64,000 bases of DNA from Agrobacterium vitis. Lineage in GTDB: Bacteria > Pseudomonadota > Alphaproteobacteria > Rhizobiales > Rhizobiaceae. The notes beneath the pieces were generated by a model that made no database searches, was not told the DNA's origin, and saw only the letters and a program-made list of their open reading frames with translations. The position numbers and the translations under genes are program-made. Shown piece by piece: positions 43,388-52,843 of the stretch. Positions within the stretch are counted from its first letter, which is position 1, and every line of letters starts with the position of its first letter. The stretch lies in NCBI RefSeq assembly GCF_013426735.1, contig NZ_AP023275.1, forward strand, positions 186,001 through 250,000. Direction: 5' to 3'.

Positions 43388-44205
43388 GGCACTGTAAACT
43401 TAACGCTCTGAAAACAAGATCTGGGAGTGAGGCTTTGATTCACGCGGCGTGAAGACGTGCGATTTGGCGCCAAGTATCCACGGCCGCCGCCCGCAGTTCG
43501 CGATAGTGGGCGGACGGAATATCGTGGCGGGGGACGTGAAAGAGGTTGGCAATCGGGTCGTGGATGGAAACGAAACGCTGAAGCTGTCGTGCTGACTTGA
43601 AGCGTTTCATGATCTTCTCCCGTCGTCGGACGGGCTGATGCGAGTTTTCTGCCAGATTGTTCAGTCCTTTGTGAGAACGATGCTCAATGCCGGGCATGAC
43701 CTCCCGCTTTGCTGCACCGTAGGATCGCAGTTTGTCGGTGATCATCACACGCGGCGCACGGCCTTGGGCTTTCAGAAGCTTGCGCATCAAGCGCTTTGCC
43801 GCTTTGGCATTGCGGCGGCTTTGCACCAACACGTCGAGAACAAAGCCATCCTGATCAACGGCGCGCCAAAGCCAGTGTTTCCTTCCACCGATGGTGATGA
43901 CAACCTCATCGAAATGCCATTTGTCCCCGAGCCTGCCGGCAGATCGCTTGCGGATATCATTGGCAAAATGTCTACCGAATTTCTCAGCCCAGAGCCGCAC
44001 GGTTTGATGAGAGACGATGATGCCACGCACTGCCAGCAGATCCTCGACCATACGCAGGCTAAGCGGAAACCGGAAATACAGCCAAACGGCGTGGGCAATC
44101 ACTTCCGCTGGAAATCGGTGGCGACGATAAAGAGGATCACGGCTACACCTGGTCATCCCACCAGATCCCACATTTTGATCGCCGCCCGGTTAACGTTACA
44201 GTACC
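43388..44205 (-). mobile_element. IS6-family insertion sequence, copy B
   Basis: The left end GGCACTGTAAACTTAACG (43388) and the right end, read as GGTACTGTAACGTTAACC on the other strand (44205), are inverted repeats. The total of 818 bp and the minus-strand orientation are the same as copy A. Flanking octamers ATTATGGC and GTTTCAGT differ, so no target duplication remains. Confidence 0.88.
43440..44171 (-). CDS. IS6-family transposase (copy B)
   Basis: 243 residues, DDE residues in KWHFDEVVITIGG, VMITDKLRSYGAA and NNLAENSHQPVRRREK. Intact. It is close to copy A (about 88 per cent identical by hand count). Confidence 0.95.
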   Translation of the reverse strand: MGSGGMTRCSRDPLYRRHRFPAEVIAHAVWLYFRFPLSLRMVEDLLAVRGIIVSHQTVRLWAEKFGRHFANDIRKRSAGRLGDKWHFDEVVITIGGRKHWLWRAVDQDGFVLDVLVQSRRNAKAAKRLMRKLLKAQGRAPRVMITDKLRSYGAAKREVMPGIEHRSHKGLNNLAENSHQPVRRREKIMKRFKSARQLQRFVSIHDPIANLFHVPRHDIPSAHYRELRAAAVDTWRQIARLHAA

Positions 44206-44230
44206 GTTTCAGTCTATGTAGCTGCGATTG

Positions 44231-44790
44231 AAAACAGCTTGATTGATCATCCATGCCACACAAACATAACGCCGCTCGCCGTCATCACATCGGCAAGATG
44301 AAGTTCAAGATGACGAACTGGGCCGAGTATGATGCGGGTCTGCGCCAGCGTGGCAGTCTGACCCTTTGGGTAACGTCGGAGGCTATTGACGGTTGGGCAG
44401 CGTCACGAAACAAGACAAGAGGAGGCCACCAGCATTGTTCCGATCTGGCGATTGAAACCGCTCTGACCCTGGGGCTCGTATTCGGCTTGCGCCTATGCCA
44501 GGCGGAGGGCTTTCTGACATCAGTGTTGCGGCTGGTGGGACTTGATCTCGCCGTTCCCGACCATACGACGCTGAGCCGTCGGGCAAATTCACGGCCGATG
44601 GCGCTTATGACGGCAAACCAACCTATGCCGCCGCCATGCATAGCACCGACGCTGCGGTGGTCATTCCGCCACGCGGTTGAACGGCCAGACACCGATCTCT
44701 CCTGGCAACAAAACCGCCATATCGCTGCTATAAACGCCGATGGCAGGATGAGATGTCAGGCATGCCACGGAAACCACTCACCACTTTTAT
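44231..44790 (+). pseudogene. IS5-family transposase remnant
   Basis: ATG 44253 begins MPHKHNAARRHHIGKMKFKM and stays in frame to GLDLAVPDHTTLSRRAN. The middle of the gene is then deleted, and the catalytic region appears in another frame as FTADGAYDGKPTYAAAMH...VVIPPRG, stop, then RHIAAINADGRMRCQ. It is inactive. The same element left the 78-bp fragment at 11266. Confidence 0.85.
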
Positions 44791-44896
44791 GGGCGTCTCT
44801 GTTGTCTATGACCGCCGGGCTCGTTGATGTTGTCTCGTGTCAACATGGTTGATCTGCCCACCCTGCCGTGGTTTGAAGGTGAACACCGGCGACAGG

Positions 44897-45892
44897 ATGA
44901 TGACAGCAAGAATGGCAGAACAGTTCGACATGTTTTCGGGAGAAGTTTCTCGCGACCGGCTCGTTGTTCGTGCCAAATCAAAACCCGTGAAGCCTGAGCA
45001 GCCGGCCGCTTCCATGAGTGAAGAGGAGATGGTTCGCCATCTGTCGGATACGGGCCGCTACCGCATCCTCACAAAACTTATGCCGCGGGAGGTCGTACCG
45101 TTCCCACGCCCGGAATTCCAGCTCAAAGGCATCATCCTCGACACCGAGACCACGGGCTTGAATTGGCGCAAGGATGAGATCATCGAGATCGGGCTGATCG
45201 CGTTCACTTTCGATTCCAATGGAAACATCGGTGACGTGACCGAGGTCTATGGCGGGCTTCAGCAGCCAAGCGTGTCCATTCCCGCTGACATCACGAGGCT
45301 CACCGACATCACCGATGAGATGGTCGCCGGTCAATCGATCGACATGGCCGCCGTCCAGGCGCTGATCGAACCCGCGGATTTGGTGATCGCCCACAATGCC
45401 GGTTTCGACCGTCCATTCTGCGAGATGTTGTCTCAGATGTTTGCGGGCAAGGCCTGGGCCTGCTCGAATGCTGAGATCGATTGGTCGTCACGGGGATATG
45501 AAGGCACCAAGCTTGGCTATCTGATCGGGCAGGCGGGTTTCTTCCACGAGGGCCATCGTGCGGTTGACGATTGTTTCGCGCTTCTGGAAGTTCTCGCAAG
45601 GGACAATGATGGAACGGCGTCCATCGTTTTTGCTGAACTCTATCAAGCAAGCCAGCGATCGCGTGTCCGGATCCTTGCCGAGAATAGCCCCTTTGACATG
45701 AAGGACCACCTGAAAGCGAGAGGCTATCGTTGGTCTGACGGAAGTGACGGCCGTCCGAAATCCTGGTGGATCGAAGTCGATGAACAGGCGCTCGACGAGG
45801 AGCTTTCTTACCTGCGAACCGAAATCTACCGCTATCCGGATGCCGACCCCCCGATCAAGCGCCTGACTGCCTTCGACCGTTTTAGGGCTTGA
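44897..45892 (+). CDS. DnaQ-like 3'-5' exonuclease
   Basis: 331 residues if started at ATG 44897 (ATG 44900 and 44912 also possible). A poorly conserved N-terminal region of about 90 residues is followed by a DEDDh exonuclease: Exo I IILDTETTGLN (near 98), Exo II LVIAHNAGFDRPF (near 180) and Exo III FHEGHRAVDDCFAL (near 235). A C-terminal domain with DHLKARGYRWSDGSDGRPKSWWIEV follows, typical of rhizobial plasmid-borne DnaQ homologues. It removes 3' nucleotides from DNA and is likely a repair or proofreading accessory. It fits the repair block that follows. Confidence 0.9.
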   Translation: MMTARMAEQFDMFSGEVSRDRLVVRAKSKPVKPEQPAASMSEEEMVRHLSDTGRYRILTKLMPREVVPFPRPEFQLKGIILDTETTGLNWRKDEIIEIGLIAFTFDSNGNIGDVTEVYGGLQQPSVSIPADITRLTDITDEMVAGQSIDMAAVQALIEPADLVIAHNAGFDRPFCEMLSQMFAGKAWACSNAEIDWSSRGYEGTKLGYLIGQAGFFHEGHRAVDDCFALLEVLARDNDGTASIVFAELYQASQRSRVRILAENSPFDMKDHLKARGYRWSDGSDGRPKSWWIEVDEQALDEELSYLRTEIYRYPDADPPIKRLTAFDRFRA

Positions 45893-46063
45893 TGCCATCG
45901 CTTTGATCAGTTTCCGAGAAGACCAATGCTTTGAGTGCATGGCTGACCTCAGACCTTGTGTCTTATCGACGGGCGGGCAAGGGCCTATATTCCAATTATC
46001 GAAACGACGTTGGAACCAAGGCAAGGTTGCTGGCGTCAAGAGACCTCACGAAAGGGGATCATC

Positions 46064-46210
46064 ATGAACGTAGCACGCACTTTCAACAATTGGCGCAAGT
46101 ATCGTCAGACCGTTACCGAACTGGGTCGCATGAGCACACGTGAGCTGCAGGATCTGGGCATCAATCGCGCTGACATCAACAGCGTTGCCCGCCAGTCGGT
46201 TGCTCGCTAA
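46064..46210 (+). CDS. DUF1127 small arginine-rich protein
   Basis: 48 residues, start ATG 46064 with AAAGGGGA upstream. FNNWRKYRQTVTELGRMSTRELQDLGINRADI is the DUF1127 (YjiS-like) pattern. Short DUF1127 proteins in alphaproteobacteria bind RNA and influence small-RNA processing and stress gene expression. Immediately downstream lie three CCTCCTCCC hairpins, the known partner arrangement. A terminator at 46244 separates the two but read-through is usual in such loci. Confidence 0.92.
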   Translation: MNVARTFNNWRKYRQTVTELGRMSTRELQDLGINRADINSVARQSVAR

Positions 46211-46243
46211 GCGGCTTTTTCCCAAGCTATTGAATTGATACTA

Positions 46244-46271
46244 CGCCCGCTGATGACGCGGGCGTTTTTGT
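46244..46271 (+). terminator. Terminator after the DUF1127 gene
   Basis: ACGCCCGC (46244-46251) and GCGGGCGT (46259-46266) with a seven-base loop and a following TTTT. Confidence 0.8.
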
Positions 46272-46392
46272 ATGTGGCCCACCACGGAACCTCAGCTCGA
46301 TACTTCTGACGCCGCAAAAGGGCATTGCGCTTCTCGCATAGCTGCACTGCAGCAATGTCTGTTTCGTGTGCGGCGGAAACTGGTATCTGATT

Positions 46393-46515
46393 TTCATCGA
46401 AGCGATGCACCTCCTCCCGCAGAGCTTCGAATTCAGACGGCCCACTCCTCCTCCCAGCCGTTGTTCGGTTCTTTTCGGAAAGCCTGCCGCACCTCCTCCC
46501 GCGGCAGGCTTTTTC
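46393..46515 (+). ncRNA. Small RNA with three CCUCCUCCC-motif hairpins (alpha-r14/cuckoo type)
   Basis: Three copies of CCTCCTCCC occur at 46410-46418, 46447-46455 and 46492-46500, each in a hairpin loop. The stems are TCGAAGC/GCTTCGA (46397-46430, with an inner TGC/GCA), ACGGC/GCCGT (46437-46461), and AGCCTGCCGC/GCGGCAGGCT (46481-46510), the last followed by TTTTTCG as the terminator. The motif is anti-Shine-Dalgarno and defines a conserved alphaproteobacterial small-RNA family found next to DUF1127 genes. The 5' end is estimated from the first hairpin. It converges on dinB. Confidence 0.82.
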
Positions 46516-46533
46516 GTTTTTAGGGCCGTCGCA

Positions 46534-47598
46534 TCAGAGTTCGAGCGCGAGCTGCGGTGTCTGCTCGCTTTCTTCGGTGTTCAGCGATGACAGGGTGATC
46601 CCAAGCAGCCGCACCGGATGTTTGAACGGGAATACTGAAGTGAGCAGGGGCTCCGCTATCCCGAGGATCATGTCGATGTCCGACACGTATCCTGCCACGG
46701 TCCTGCTGCGTGTCGCCTGGCTGAAATCTGAATATTTGATTTTGACGGTTACCGTCTTTCCTTTGATGTCGTGCGCCTCGCAATAGCGCCAGACTTTTTC
46801 GGCCAGGGGCCGCAGCTCCGCCCTGGCCGGATCGAGATCATCGATGTCCTCGACAAACGTATCCTCAGCACCAACAGATTTGCGGATGCGATCTGCTCTG
46901 ACCTGCCGGTCGTCGATGCCCCGCGCGATGCCATAGAAGTAAGATCCGGACTTGCCGAAATGCGTCTGAAGAAACTGAAGCGACTTCGATTTCAGATCGA
47001 GCCCGGTTTCGATCCCATGGCGTTGCATGCGCTCGGCCGTGGCGGGCCCCACGCCATGGAATTTCTTGACGGGGAGGGCCTCGACAAACCCTGGCCCGTT
47101 TTTTGGCGTGATGACAGCCTGGCCATTCGGCTTATTCAGGTCGCTCGCCATCTTTGCCAGAAACTTGTTGTAGGAAATGCCGGCTGAGGCGTTGAGACCT
47201 GTGGCTGCCTTGATCTTTGCCCGGATTTCCAGCGCGATCTCGGTGGCGATCTCCATGCCCTTCAGATTTTCTGTGACATCGAGATAGGCTTCGTCCAATG
47301 ACAGCGGCTCGATCAACGCCGTGTATTCGGCGAAGATCTCGCGTATCTGGTGAGAGACCTGCCGGTAGACGTCAAAGCGGGGTGGTACGAAGATCAAATC
47401 CGGGCACTTGCGCTTGGCGGTCATGGAGGGCATCGCCGAGTGGACGCCAAAGGCGCGTGCCTCATAACTTGCGGCCGCCACCACGCCACGGGCCGCGGAC
47501 CCGCCAACGGCGACGGGCTTGCCGCGCAGCTGCGGATTGTCGCGCTGTTCAACAGAGGCATAAAAGGCGTCCATATCGGCATGGATGATTTTGCGCAC
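46534..47598 (-). CDS. dinB: DNA polymerase IV (Y family)
   Basis: 354 residues. Catalytic motifs HADMDAFYASVEQRDNPQL and EPLSLDEAYLDVTE, the helix-hairpin-helix FHGVGPATAERMQRHGI, a little-finger domain and a C-terminal QLALEL that could bind the sliding clamp. It performs error-prone lesion bypass. It is the last gene of a minus-strand helicase-YedK-dinB run; no LexA box is seen in the 99 bases directly upstream of it. Confidence 0.95.
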   Translation of the reverse strand: MRKIIHADMDAFYASVEQRDNPQLRGKPVAVGGSAARGVVAAASYEARAFGVHSAMPSMTAKRKCPDLIFVPPRFDVYRQVSHQIREIFAEYTALIEPLSLDEAYLDVTENLKGMEIATEIALEIRAKIKAATGLNASAGISYNKFLAKMASDLNKPNGQAVITPKNGPGFVEALPVKKFHGVGPATAERMQRHGIETGLDLKSKSLQFLQTHFGKSGSYFYGIARGIDDRQVRADRIRKSVGAEDTFVEDIDDLDPARAELRPLAEKVWRYCEAHDIKGKTVTVKIKYSDFSQATRSRTVAGYVSDIDMILGIAEPLLTSVFPFKHPVRLLGITLSSLNTEESEQTPQLALEL

Positions 47599-47697
47599 GG
47601 GCGCGCTACCAATCGGTTCGGCTCACGAAGCGGGACGGCGAAGTCGGAGCTTCCTGAATGGGCAGTTGGCTGTCCGTGCAATGATGGCGCCCGCTGA

Positions 47698-48375
47698 TCA
47701 CAGCAACGAACCTTCATCATCTGAAGTGGGCTTGGGCTGCGGCGGCACGATCACCAGCATGCTGGAGGGGAGGGGGCGCTGCAGATGCATGGCCTCGTCC
47801 CAAGGCGCCGTCAACCAGGTATCGACCTCTGCCGGCGTGGTAAGAATTACCGGCATGGCCTTTTCATGAATGGGAGAAACGATCTCGTTCGGCGACGTCG
47901 TTAGAAACCCGAACAGTTCATATTCCTGCTCGCCATCCCTGACTTTGCGTACCCCCTTCCACGGTGTCCAGAAGCCTGCGAAAAACATCAGCGGCCGGTT
48001 TTCATTGTGGGCAAACCATGCATTCGGCACACGCCCGCCTGCGACCTTGGTGGCCGGATCAGGCTCGGCAAAAGACGTGAAAGGCACGACGCATCGGCTG
48101 CTCGCCCCAAGCCAGCGACGCCAGTGCGGGGAACCTACATTGCGGATGTTGGTGACGCCAGAATCGTAGTTCTTCACATAAGCAGGTGGTGACGGCATGC
48201 CCCAGGTCGCCCGGGCAATTTCGCGTTGTCCGTCCTCTGCAACGCGGACAATTGGCGCCTGATAGCCTGGATAGACATCGAAGCTCGCTTCATTCCAGCC
48301 GGCGCGATCCCGGAAGGCTTTCGTGAACTGCAGAACCGCGTCACGTGTGGTGGTGACATTATAGAGATTGCACAT
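47698..48375 (-). CDS. yedK: SOS-response-associated abasic-site protein (YedK/HMCES, SRAP)
   Basis: 225 residues. The catalytic Cys2 (MCNLYNVTT) that crosslinks to abasic sites in single-stranded DNA is present, as are IARATWGM, TNIRNVGSPHWRRWL, the RCVVPFTSFAEP strand with the conserved glutamate, and IHEKAMPVILTTP with the active histidine. It shields abasic sites during replication. It lies 12 bases downstream of the helicase gene, so it is in one operon with it. Confidence 0.93.
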   Translation of the reverse strand: MCNLYNVTTTRDAVLQFTKAFRDRAGWNEASFDVYPGYQAPIVRVAEDGQREIARATWGMPSPPAYVKNYDSGVTNIRNVGSPHWRRWLGASSRCVVPFTSFAEPDPATKVAGGRVPNAWFAHNENRPLMFFAGFWTPWKGVRKVRDGEQEYELFGFLTTSPNEIVSPIHEKAMPVILTTPAEVDTWLTAPWDEAMHLQRPLPSSMLVIVPPQPKPTSDDEGSLL

Positions 48376-48387
48376 TCAACCCTCTCC

Positions 48388-50454
48388 CTATTTCCACATG
48401 GCCCGCATGCGCGCGCCGACATTGATGCGGATTTGCTGGGCGCTTCGCTCGGACGCGGCCGGCGAGACCTTCGGCCAAGTCGTCTTCTCGAAGAACTGCA
48501 GCAGGGTTGCCGGAATGAACCGCGTCCTTGCTGCATAAACGTGCCGGTCGCCTTGCGCGTTCTGCCCGTGGGTAAAAAATCGCTGCGGCGTGATCAGGGC
48601 CAGATGATCGCGGGCGCGGGTCATGGCGACATAGAGCAGGCGGCGCTCTTCCTCGAGTTCCTGGCTGGTGCCGGTTCCAAGATCAGACGGAATGCAGCCA
48701 TCCACCACATTGAGCATGAAGACAGCGCGCCATTCCTGCCCCTTTGCCGAGTGAATGGTCGACAGGACCAGATAGTCCTCATCGAGCAACGGCACCCCGG
48801 CCTGGTCGCTGGTGGCATCTGGCGGATCAAGTGTCAGTTCGGTCAGGAAGCGTTCGCGCGAGGGATAGCCGCTGGCGATCTGCTCAAGCTGCAGCAGGTC
48901 GGCCTTGCGGGTGTCGGCATCCTCATGGATGCGGTCGAGATGTGGCTCATACCACAGGCGTGCCCGCCCGATATCCGAGGGCCAGGCATCCCTGGTCTTC
49001 ACCAAACCGACGAGCAACTGGACGAACGATGTCCAGTCTTCGCCGGTCTTGGGCGGCGGCGGAATTTCTGCAAGGGCCAACAAGGGTTCAGGATCGGCTG
49101 CGATCGTCTCGAGAATATTGCCGGCCGTCTTTGGCCCGATCCCCGGCAGCATCTGCAATAGCCGGAAGCCGGCTACACGGTCGCGCGGGTTCTGGGCAAA
49201 CCGCAGAACGGCCAGCATGTCCTTAACATGGGCGCTGTCGAGAAATTTCAGGCCACCGAACTTGACGAAGGGAATGTTGCGGCGGGTCAATTCGACCTCC
49301 AGCGGGCCGCTGTGACTGGATGTGCGAAACAGCACGGCCTGGTTCTTCAGCGTCATGCCCGTCTCGCGATTGGCAAGCACCTGGTCGACGATGAAATTCG
49401 CCTGCTCGGTCTCGTCCTTGACGGTGACGAGTTTCGGTCGCTCCAGCGATTGCCGGTCGGTCCACAGGTTCTTGGTAAAGCGCTCGCGTGCCAGATCGAT
49501 GACGCCATTTGCTGCGGCGAGGATCGGCTGTGTCGAACGGTAATTGCGATCCAGCGTGATGATGTCGGCGGCGGGGCTGAAGGAAGATGGGAAATCGAGG
49601 ATGTTGCGAACCGTCGCAGCCCGGAACGAATAGATCGACTGCGCATCGTCGCCGACAACGGTCAGACCACGCCCGCCGGGCTTGAGCGCCATCAGCACCG
49701 AGGCCTGCAGCTTGTTGGTATCCTGATACTCGTCAACCATCACATGGTCGAAGCGGTTGCCGATATCGTCGGAGAGATCTGGGTCGCTGACCATCTGCGC
49801 CCAATAGAGAAGCAGATCGTCGTAGTCGAGCACGTTCTGGGCCTGCTTCGCTTCGACATAGGCGGCAAACAACTGTCTCAGCTGCTCTTCCCAGCTCGCC
49901 ACCCAGGGATAGTGCTGGCGCAGGATGTCGTTCAACGGCGATTGCGAATTGACCGCCCGCGAATAGATCGACAGGCAGGTGCCCTTTGTCGGAAAGCGGT
50001 TCTCGGTCTTGGAAAATCCGAGCTCGTGACGGGCAAGGTTCATCAGATCGGCGCTGTCTTCGCGATCATGGATGGTGAAATCCACGTTCAGCCCGATCTG
50101 CTCGGCATAGATCCGCAGAAGTCGCGCGCCGATCCCGTGAAACGTGCCAGACCAGGCCAGCGCGTCGGTGAGAATGCCAGCATTGGCGCCAAGCACCTGT
50201 TTGCAGATCCGCTCGACACGACGCGCCATTTCGGACGCGGCACGTCTCGAAAACGTCATCAGCAGCATGCGGCGCGGATCGGCCCCGTTGACGATCAGGT
50301 GGGCCACCCGGTGCGCCAAGGTATTGGTCTTGCCGGATCCGGCGCCGGCGATGATCAGCAATGGGCCGGCCGTCTGGCCGTCTGCCAGCCCAACGCCGTG
50401 CTCCACAGCCTGGCGCTGCTGCTCATTCAGTTTTTCCAGATAGGCAACTGTCAT
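48388..50454 (-). CDS. UvrD/Rep-family (SF1A) ATP-dependent DNA helicase
   Basis: 688 residues with all SF1A motifs: Q motif LNEQQRQAVEHG, Walker A IIAGAGSGKTNTLAHR (near 38), Walker B MVDEYQDTNKLQ, VGDDAQSIYSFRAA, LDRNYRSTQPIL, LSTIHSAKGQEW and ERRLLYVAMTRARDHL. A 3'-5' DNA translocase likely used in repair. It is divergent from imuA across a region carrying a LexA box and co-transcribed with the YedK-like gene. Confidence 0.95.
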   Translation of the reverse strand: MTVAYLEKLNEQQRQAVEHGVGLADGQTAGPLLIIAGAGSGKTNTLAHRVAHLIVNGADPRRMLLMTFSRRAASEMARRVERICKQVLGANAGILTDALAWSGTFHGIGARLLRIYAEQIGLNVDFTIHDREDSADLMNLARHELGFSKTENRFPTKGTCLSIYSRAVNSQSPLNDILRQHYPWVASWEEQLRQLFAAYVEAKQAQNVLDYDDLLLYWAQMVSDPDLSDDIGNRFDHVMVDEYQDTNKLQASVLMALKPGGRGLTVVGDDAQSIYSFRAATVRNILDFPSSFSPAADIITLDRNYRSTQPILAAANGVIDLARERFTKNLWTDRQSLERPKLVTVKDETEQANFIVDQVLANRETGMTLKNQAVLFRTSSHSGPLEVELTRRNIPFVKFGGLKFLDSAHVKDMLAVLRFAQNPRDRVAGFRLLQMLPGIGPKTAGNILETIAADPEPLLALAEIPPPPKTGEDWTSFVQLLVGLVKTRDAWPSDIGRARLWYEPHLDRIHEDADTRKADLLQLEQIASGYPSRERFLTELTLDPPDATSDQAGVPLLDEDYLVLSTIHSAKGQEWRAVFMLNVVDGCIPSDLGTGTSQELEEERRLLYVAMTRARDHLALITPQRFFTHGQNAQGDRHVYAARTRFIPATLLQFFEKTTWPKVSPAASERSAQQIRINVGARMRAMWK

Positions 50455-50582
50455 GCCGTGATCCCTGATAAGTGACTGTCTGTTCTGGTTTTTTAGTCAA
50501 GGTGCCCGTCGCTTGTGCGCGGCGTTCCGCCATTTGCACCCCGCCTACCGCCAGAATCAGCATTGACTCATTTACAAGATAA

Positions 50583-50597
50583 GAACAAATAATGAAC
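50583..50597. promoter_or_regulatory. LexA (SOS) box
   Basis: GAACAAATAATGAAC, that is GAAC-N7-GAAC, is the exact complement of the alphaproteobacterial LexA consensus GTTC-N7-GTTC. It lies 58 bases upstream of the imuA start and 128 bases upstream of the divergent helicase start, so it could control both operons. Confidence 0.88.
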
Positions 50598-50655
50598 ATA
50601 TCAGCAGTGATCGCCGCTGGAAAGCCCTGAGCAGCATCAGAAAGATCCGCAGCCT

Positions 50656-51411
50656 ATGCTTAACTCCGCCGTCAATCCGACAATTGCAGATCTTCGCGAG
50701 CGCATACAGCGCCTCGAAGGCGCGGCTGTGCGCAAGGGTGATGTTCTGTCATTCGGTCTTGCCGAGATCGACGCAAAGCTTCCCGGGGGTGGGCTGGCCT
50801 GCGGCGCCTTGCACGAAGTGGCAGGTGGTGGCGCCGACGCGGTCCATGGTGCTGCGGCCGCTCTGTTCGTCGCGGGCATCGTGGCGCGCACAAAGGGCGA
50901 CATTCTCTGGTGCCTGACGCGACCCGACCTGTTTGCACCGGCCCTGGCACAGGCGGGCCTCCATCATGATCGGGTGATATATGTCGAGGCCGACCGGGAA
51001 GAGGACGTGCTCACGAATTTCGAGGAGGGCCTGCGTTTTGGCGGGCTTGGCGCCGTCGTTGCCGAGCTTGTGCGCCTGCCGATGACCGCCTCACGGCGGC
51101 TGCAGCTGGCCGCCGAAGCTTCAGGAACGATCGGAATTGCGCTTCGCCGATGGCGTCGCCCGACGGAGGCGGCTGATTTTGGACAGCCGACGGCCGCCAC
51201 CACGCGCTGGCGCATCAGCCTCCTGCCTTCCGAGCCGCTTCCCGTGCCGGGCATCGGGCGGGCACGGTGGCTGGCGGAATTGATCAGAGCAAGGGCGGGA
51301 GAAGCCGCAGAATTTGAAATAGGTGCCTGCGATGCCACGGGTCGTATCAGTCTTTCTCCCCACGCTATCAACGGACAGGATCAGGCGCGCGGATCCCGGA
51401 ATTTTGCCTGA
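50656..51411 (+). CDS. imuA: ImuA, RecA-like mutagenesis accessory protein
   Basis: 251 residues. DVLSFGLAEIDAKLPGGGLACGALHEV is a RecA-like start without a functional P-loop, followed by DILWCLTRPDLFAPALAQAG and VAELVRLPMTASRRLQLAAEASG, the ImuA pattern. It is the first gene of the imuA-imuB-dnaE2 lesion-bypass cassette. It overlaps imuB by 80 bases and is under the LexA box at 50583. Confidence 0.93.
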   Translation: MLNSAVNPTIADLRERIQRLEGAAVRKGDVLSFGLAEIDAKLPGGGLACGALHEVAGGGADAVHGAAAALFVAGIVARTKGDILWCLTRPDLFAPALAQAGLHHDRVIYVEADREEDVLTNFEEGLRFGGLGAVVAELVRLPMTASRRLQLAAEASGTIGIALRRWRRPTEAADFGQPTAATTRWRISLLPSEPLPVPGIGRARWLAELIRARAGEAAEFEIGACDATGRISLSPHAINGQDQARGSRNFA

Positions 51412-52843
51412 AACACCGGTCGTGGTCGTTTCCCGCAGTGGATCGAAACGCACAGTCTCTGCAGTCGATGCTGCGGCCTTCAAGGCCGGCGTCCGCATCG
51501 GCATGCCCGCCGCCAAAGCCCAGGCGATGATATCCGGCCTGCACATAGTTGATGCCGACCCGAACGGCGATGCCGCGGCGGTCGAGCGTCTGGCGCTGTG
51601 GATGCTACGCCAATATACGCCGGTCGTGGCAATGGACGGTCCCGACGGCATTGTCATGGATACCGAGGGCGCCGATCACCTGCGTGGCGGCGAGTTGCCG
51701 ATGCTGACTGGTCTCGTCAACGCGTTGAGAGGTCATGGTCTTCGGGCCCATGGCGCCATCGCCGATACGTGGGGCAGTGCCCATGCGATCGCCCGCGCCA
51801 CGCGGCGAGAGGTGATCATCGTGCCAGTTGGTGAGACAGCAAAGGCCGTGGTCAACCTGCCGATTTCCAGCCTTCGTCTGTCGCCCGACATCGTCAGCGG
51901 TCTGGCGGTACTCGGGTTTCGCACCGTCGGCGAGCTCTCGGCCACGCCGCGGGCGCCTTTGTCTCTGCGTTTCGGACCGGAGGTCGGCCGCCGGCTCGAT
52001 CAGATGTTCGGACGCCTTGCCGAACCGATCGACCCCATTCGCACCGCAGACCTGATCGAAGTGATCACATCCTTTTCCGAACCGATCGGCGCGGCCGAGA
52101 CTATAGCCAAATATATTGGCCGCTTGGTGGTCGAACTCTGCGCCGCGTTGGAAACGCGCGGGCAGGGCGTTCGCCGCGCCGATCTGATTGTCTACCGCGT
52201 CGACAACACATTGCAGTCTCTGCGCACCGGCACGGCAAAACCGGTACGCGATATCCCTCATCTGACAAAGCTTCTCTGTTCCAGCATCGAGAAGATCGAT
52301 CCGGGTTTCGGCATCGAGAAACTGTCCCTAACTGCTACCATGATCGAACCGTTCGAAGAAAAGCAGTCCGTCTCCTCGCTGGTCGAAGAAACCATCGTCG
52401 ATGTCACGCCGCTGCTCGACAGTTTTGGAAATCGCGGTCAGCGCATGTACCGGCTGGCGCCTGTTGAAAGCGACGTTCCCGAGCGCAATGTCGGGCGTGT
52501 CTCCCCCGTTTCCGCAAAACTGGGTCAGGCCTGGCCGACCCGCTGGCCCCGACCGAGCCGGATGCTGGCACGCCCGGAACGCATCGAGGTGATTGCGCTC
52601 ACACCCGACCATCCGCCGGCATCGATGACCTGGCGGGGAAAACGCCGGCGCATCAAGCGTGGTGACGGGCCGGAACGGGTATTCGGCGAGTGGTGGGTCC
52701 GAAGTTCCGAGATGGAGGCGGTCAGGGACTACTATTCCGTTGAGGATGAGGACGGCAATCGCTTCTGGGTCTATCGCTCCGGCGACGGTGTGGATCCTGC
52801 GACCGGAACGGCCAAATGGTTCCTGCACGGGATTTATGGCTGA
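51332..52843 (+). CDS. imuB: ImuB, catalytically inactive Y-family polymerase-like protein
   Basis: 503 residues from [20 protein letters not shown] (51332). Y-family fold, but the catalytic acidic residues are replaced: FLPTLSTDR where polymerases have DMDxFYAxVE, and [12 protein letters not shown] in the second motif. This is as expected for ImuB, which bridges DnaE2 to the sliding clamp. Its TGA overlaps the dnaE2 ATG (TGATG). Confidence 0.95.
   Translation: MPRVVSVFLPTLSTDRIRRADPGILPETPVVVVSRSGSKRTVSAVDAAAFKAGVRIGMPAAKAQAMISGLHIVDADPNGDAAAVERLALWMLRQYTPVVAMDGPDGIVMDTEGADHLRGGELPMLTGLVNALRGHGLRAHGAIADTWGSAHAIARATRREVIIVPVGETAKAVVNLPISSLRLSPDIVSGLAVLGFRTVGELSATPRAPLSLRFGPEVGRRLDQMFGRLAEPIDPIRTADLIEVITSFSEPIGAAETIAKYIGRLVVELCAALETRGQGVRRADLIVYRVDNTLQSLRTGTAKPVRDIPHLTKLLCSSIEKIDPGFGIEKLSLTATMIEPFEEKQSVSSLVEETIVDVTPLLDSFGNRGQRMYRLAPVESDVPERNVGRVSPVSAKLGQAWPTRWPRPSRMLARPERIEVIALTPDHPPASMTWRGKRRRIKRGDGPERVFGEWWVRSSEMEAVRDYYSVEDEDGNRFWVYRSGDGVDPATGTAKWFLHGIYG

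Noticed and set aside
49228..50475. 415-codon plus-strand open frame opposite the UvrD-like helicase
   Set aside because: Shadow of the helicase gene, whose SF1 motifs are all in place on the minus strand.
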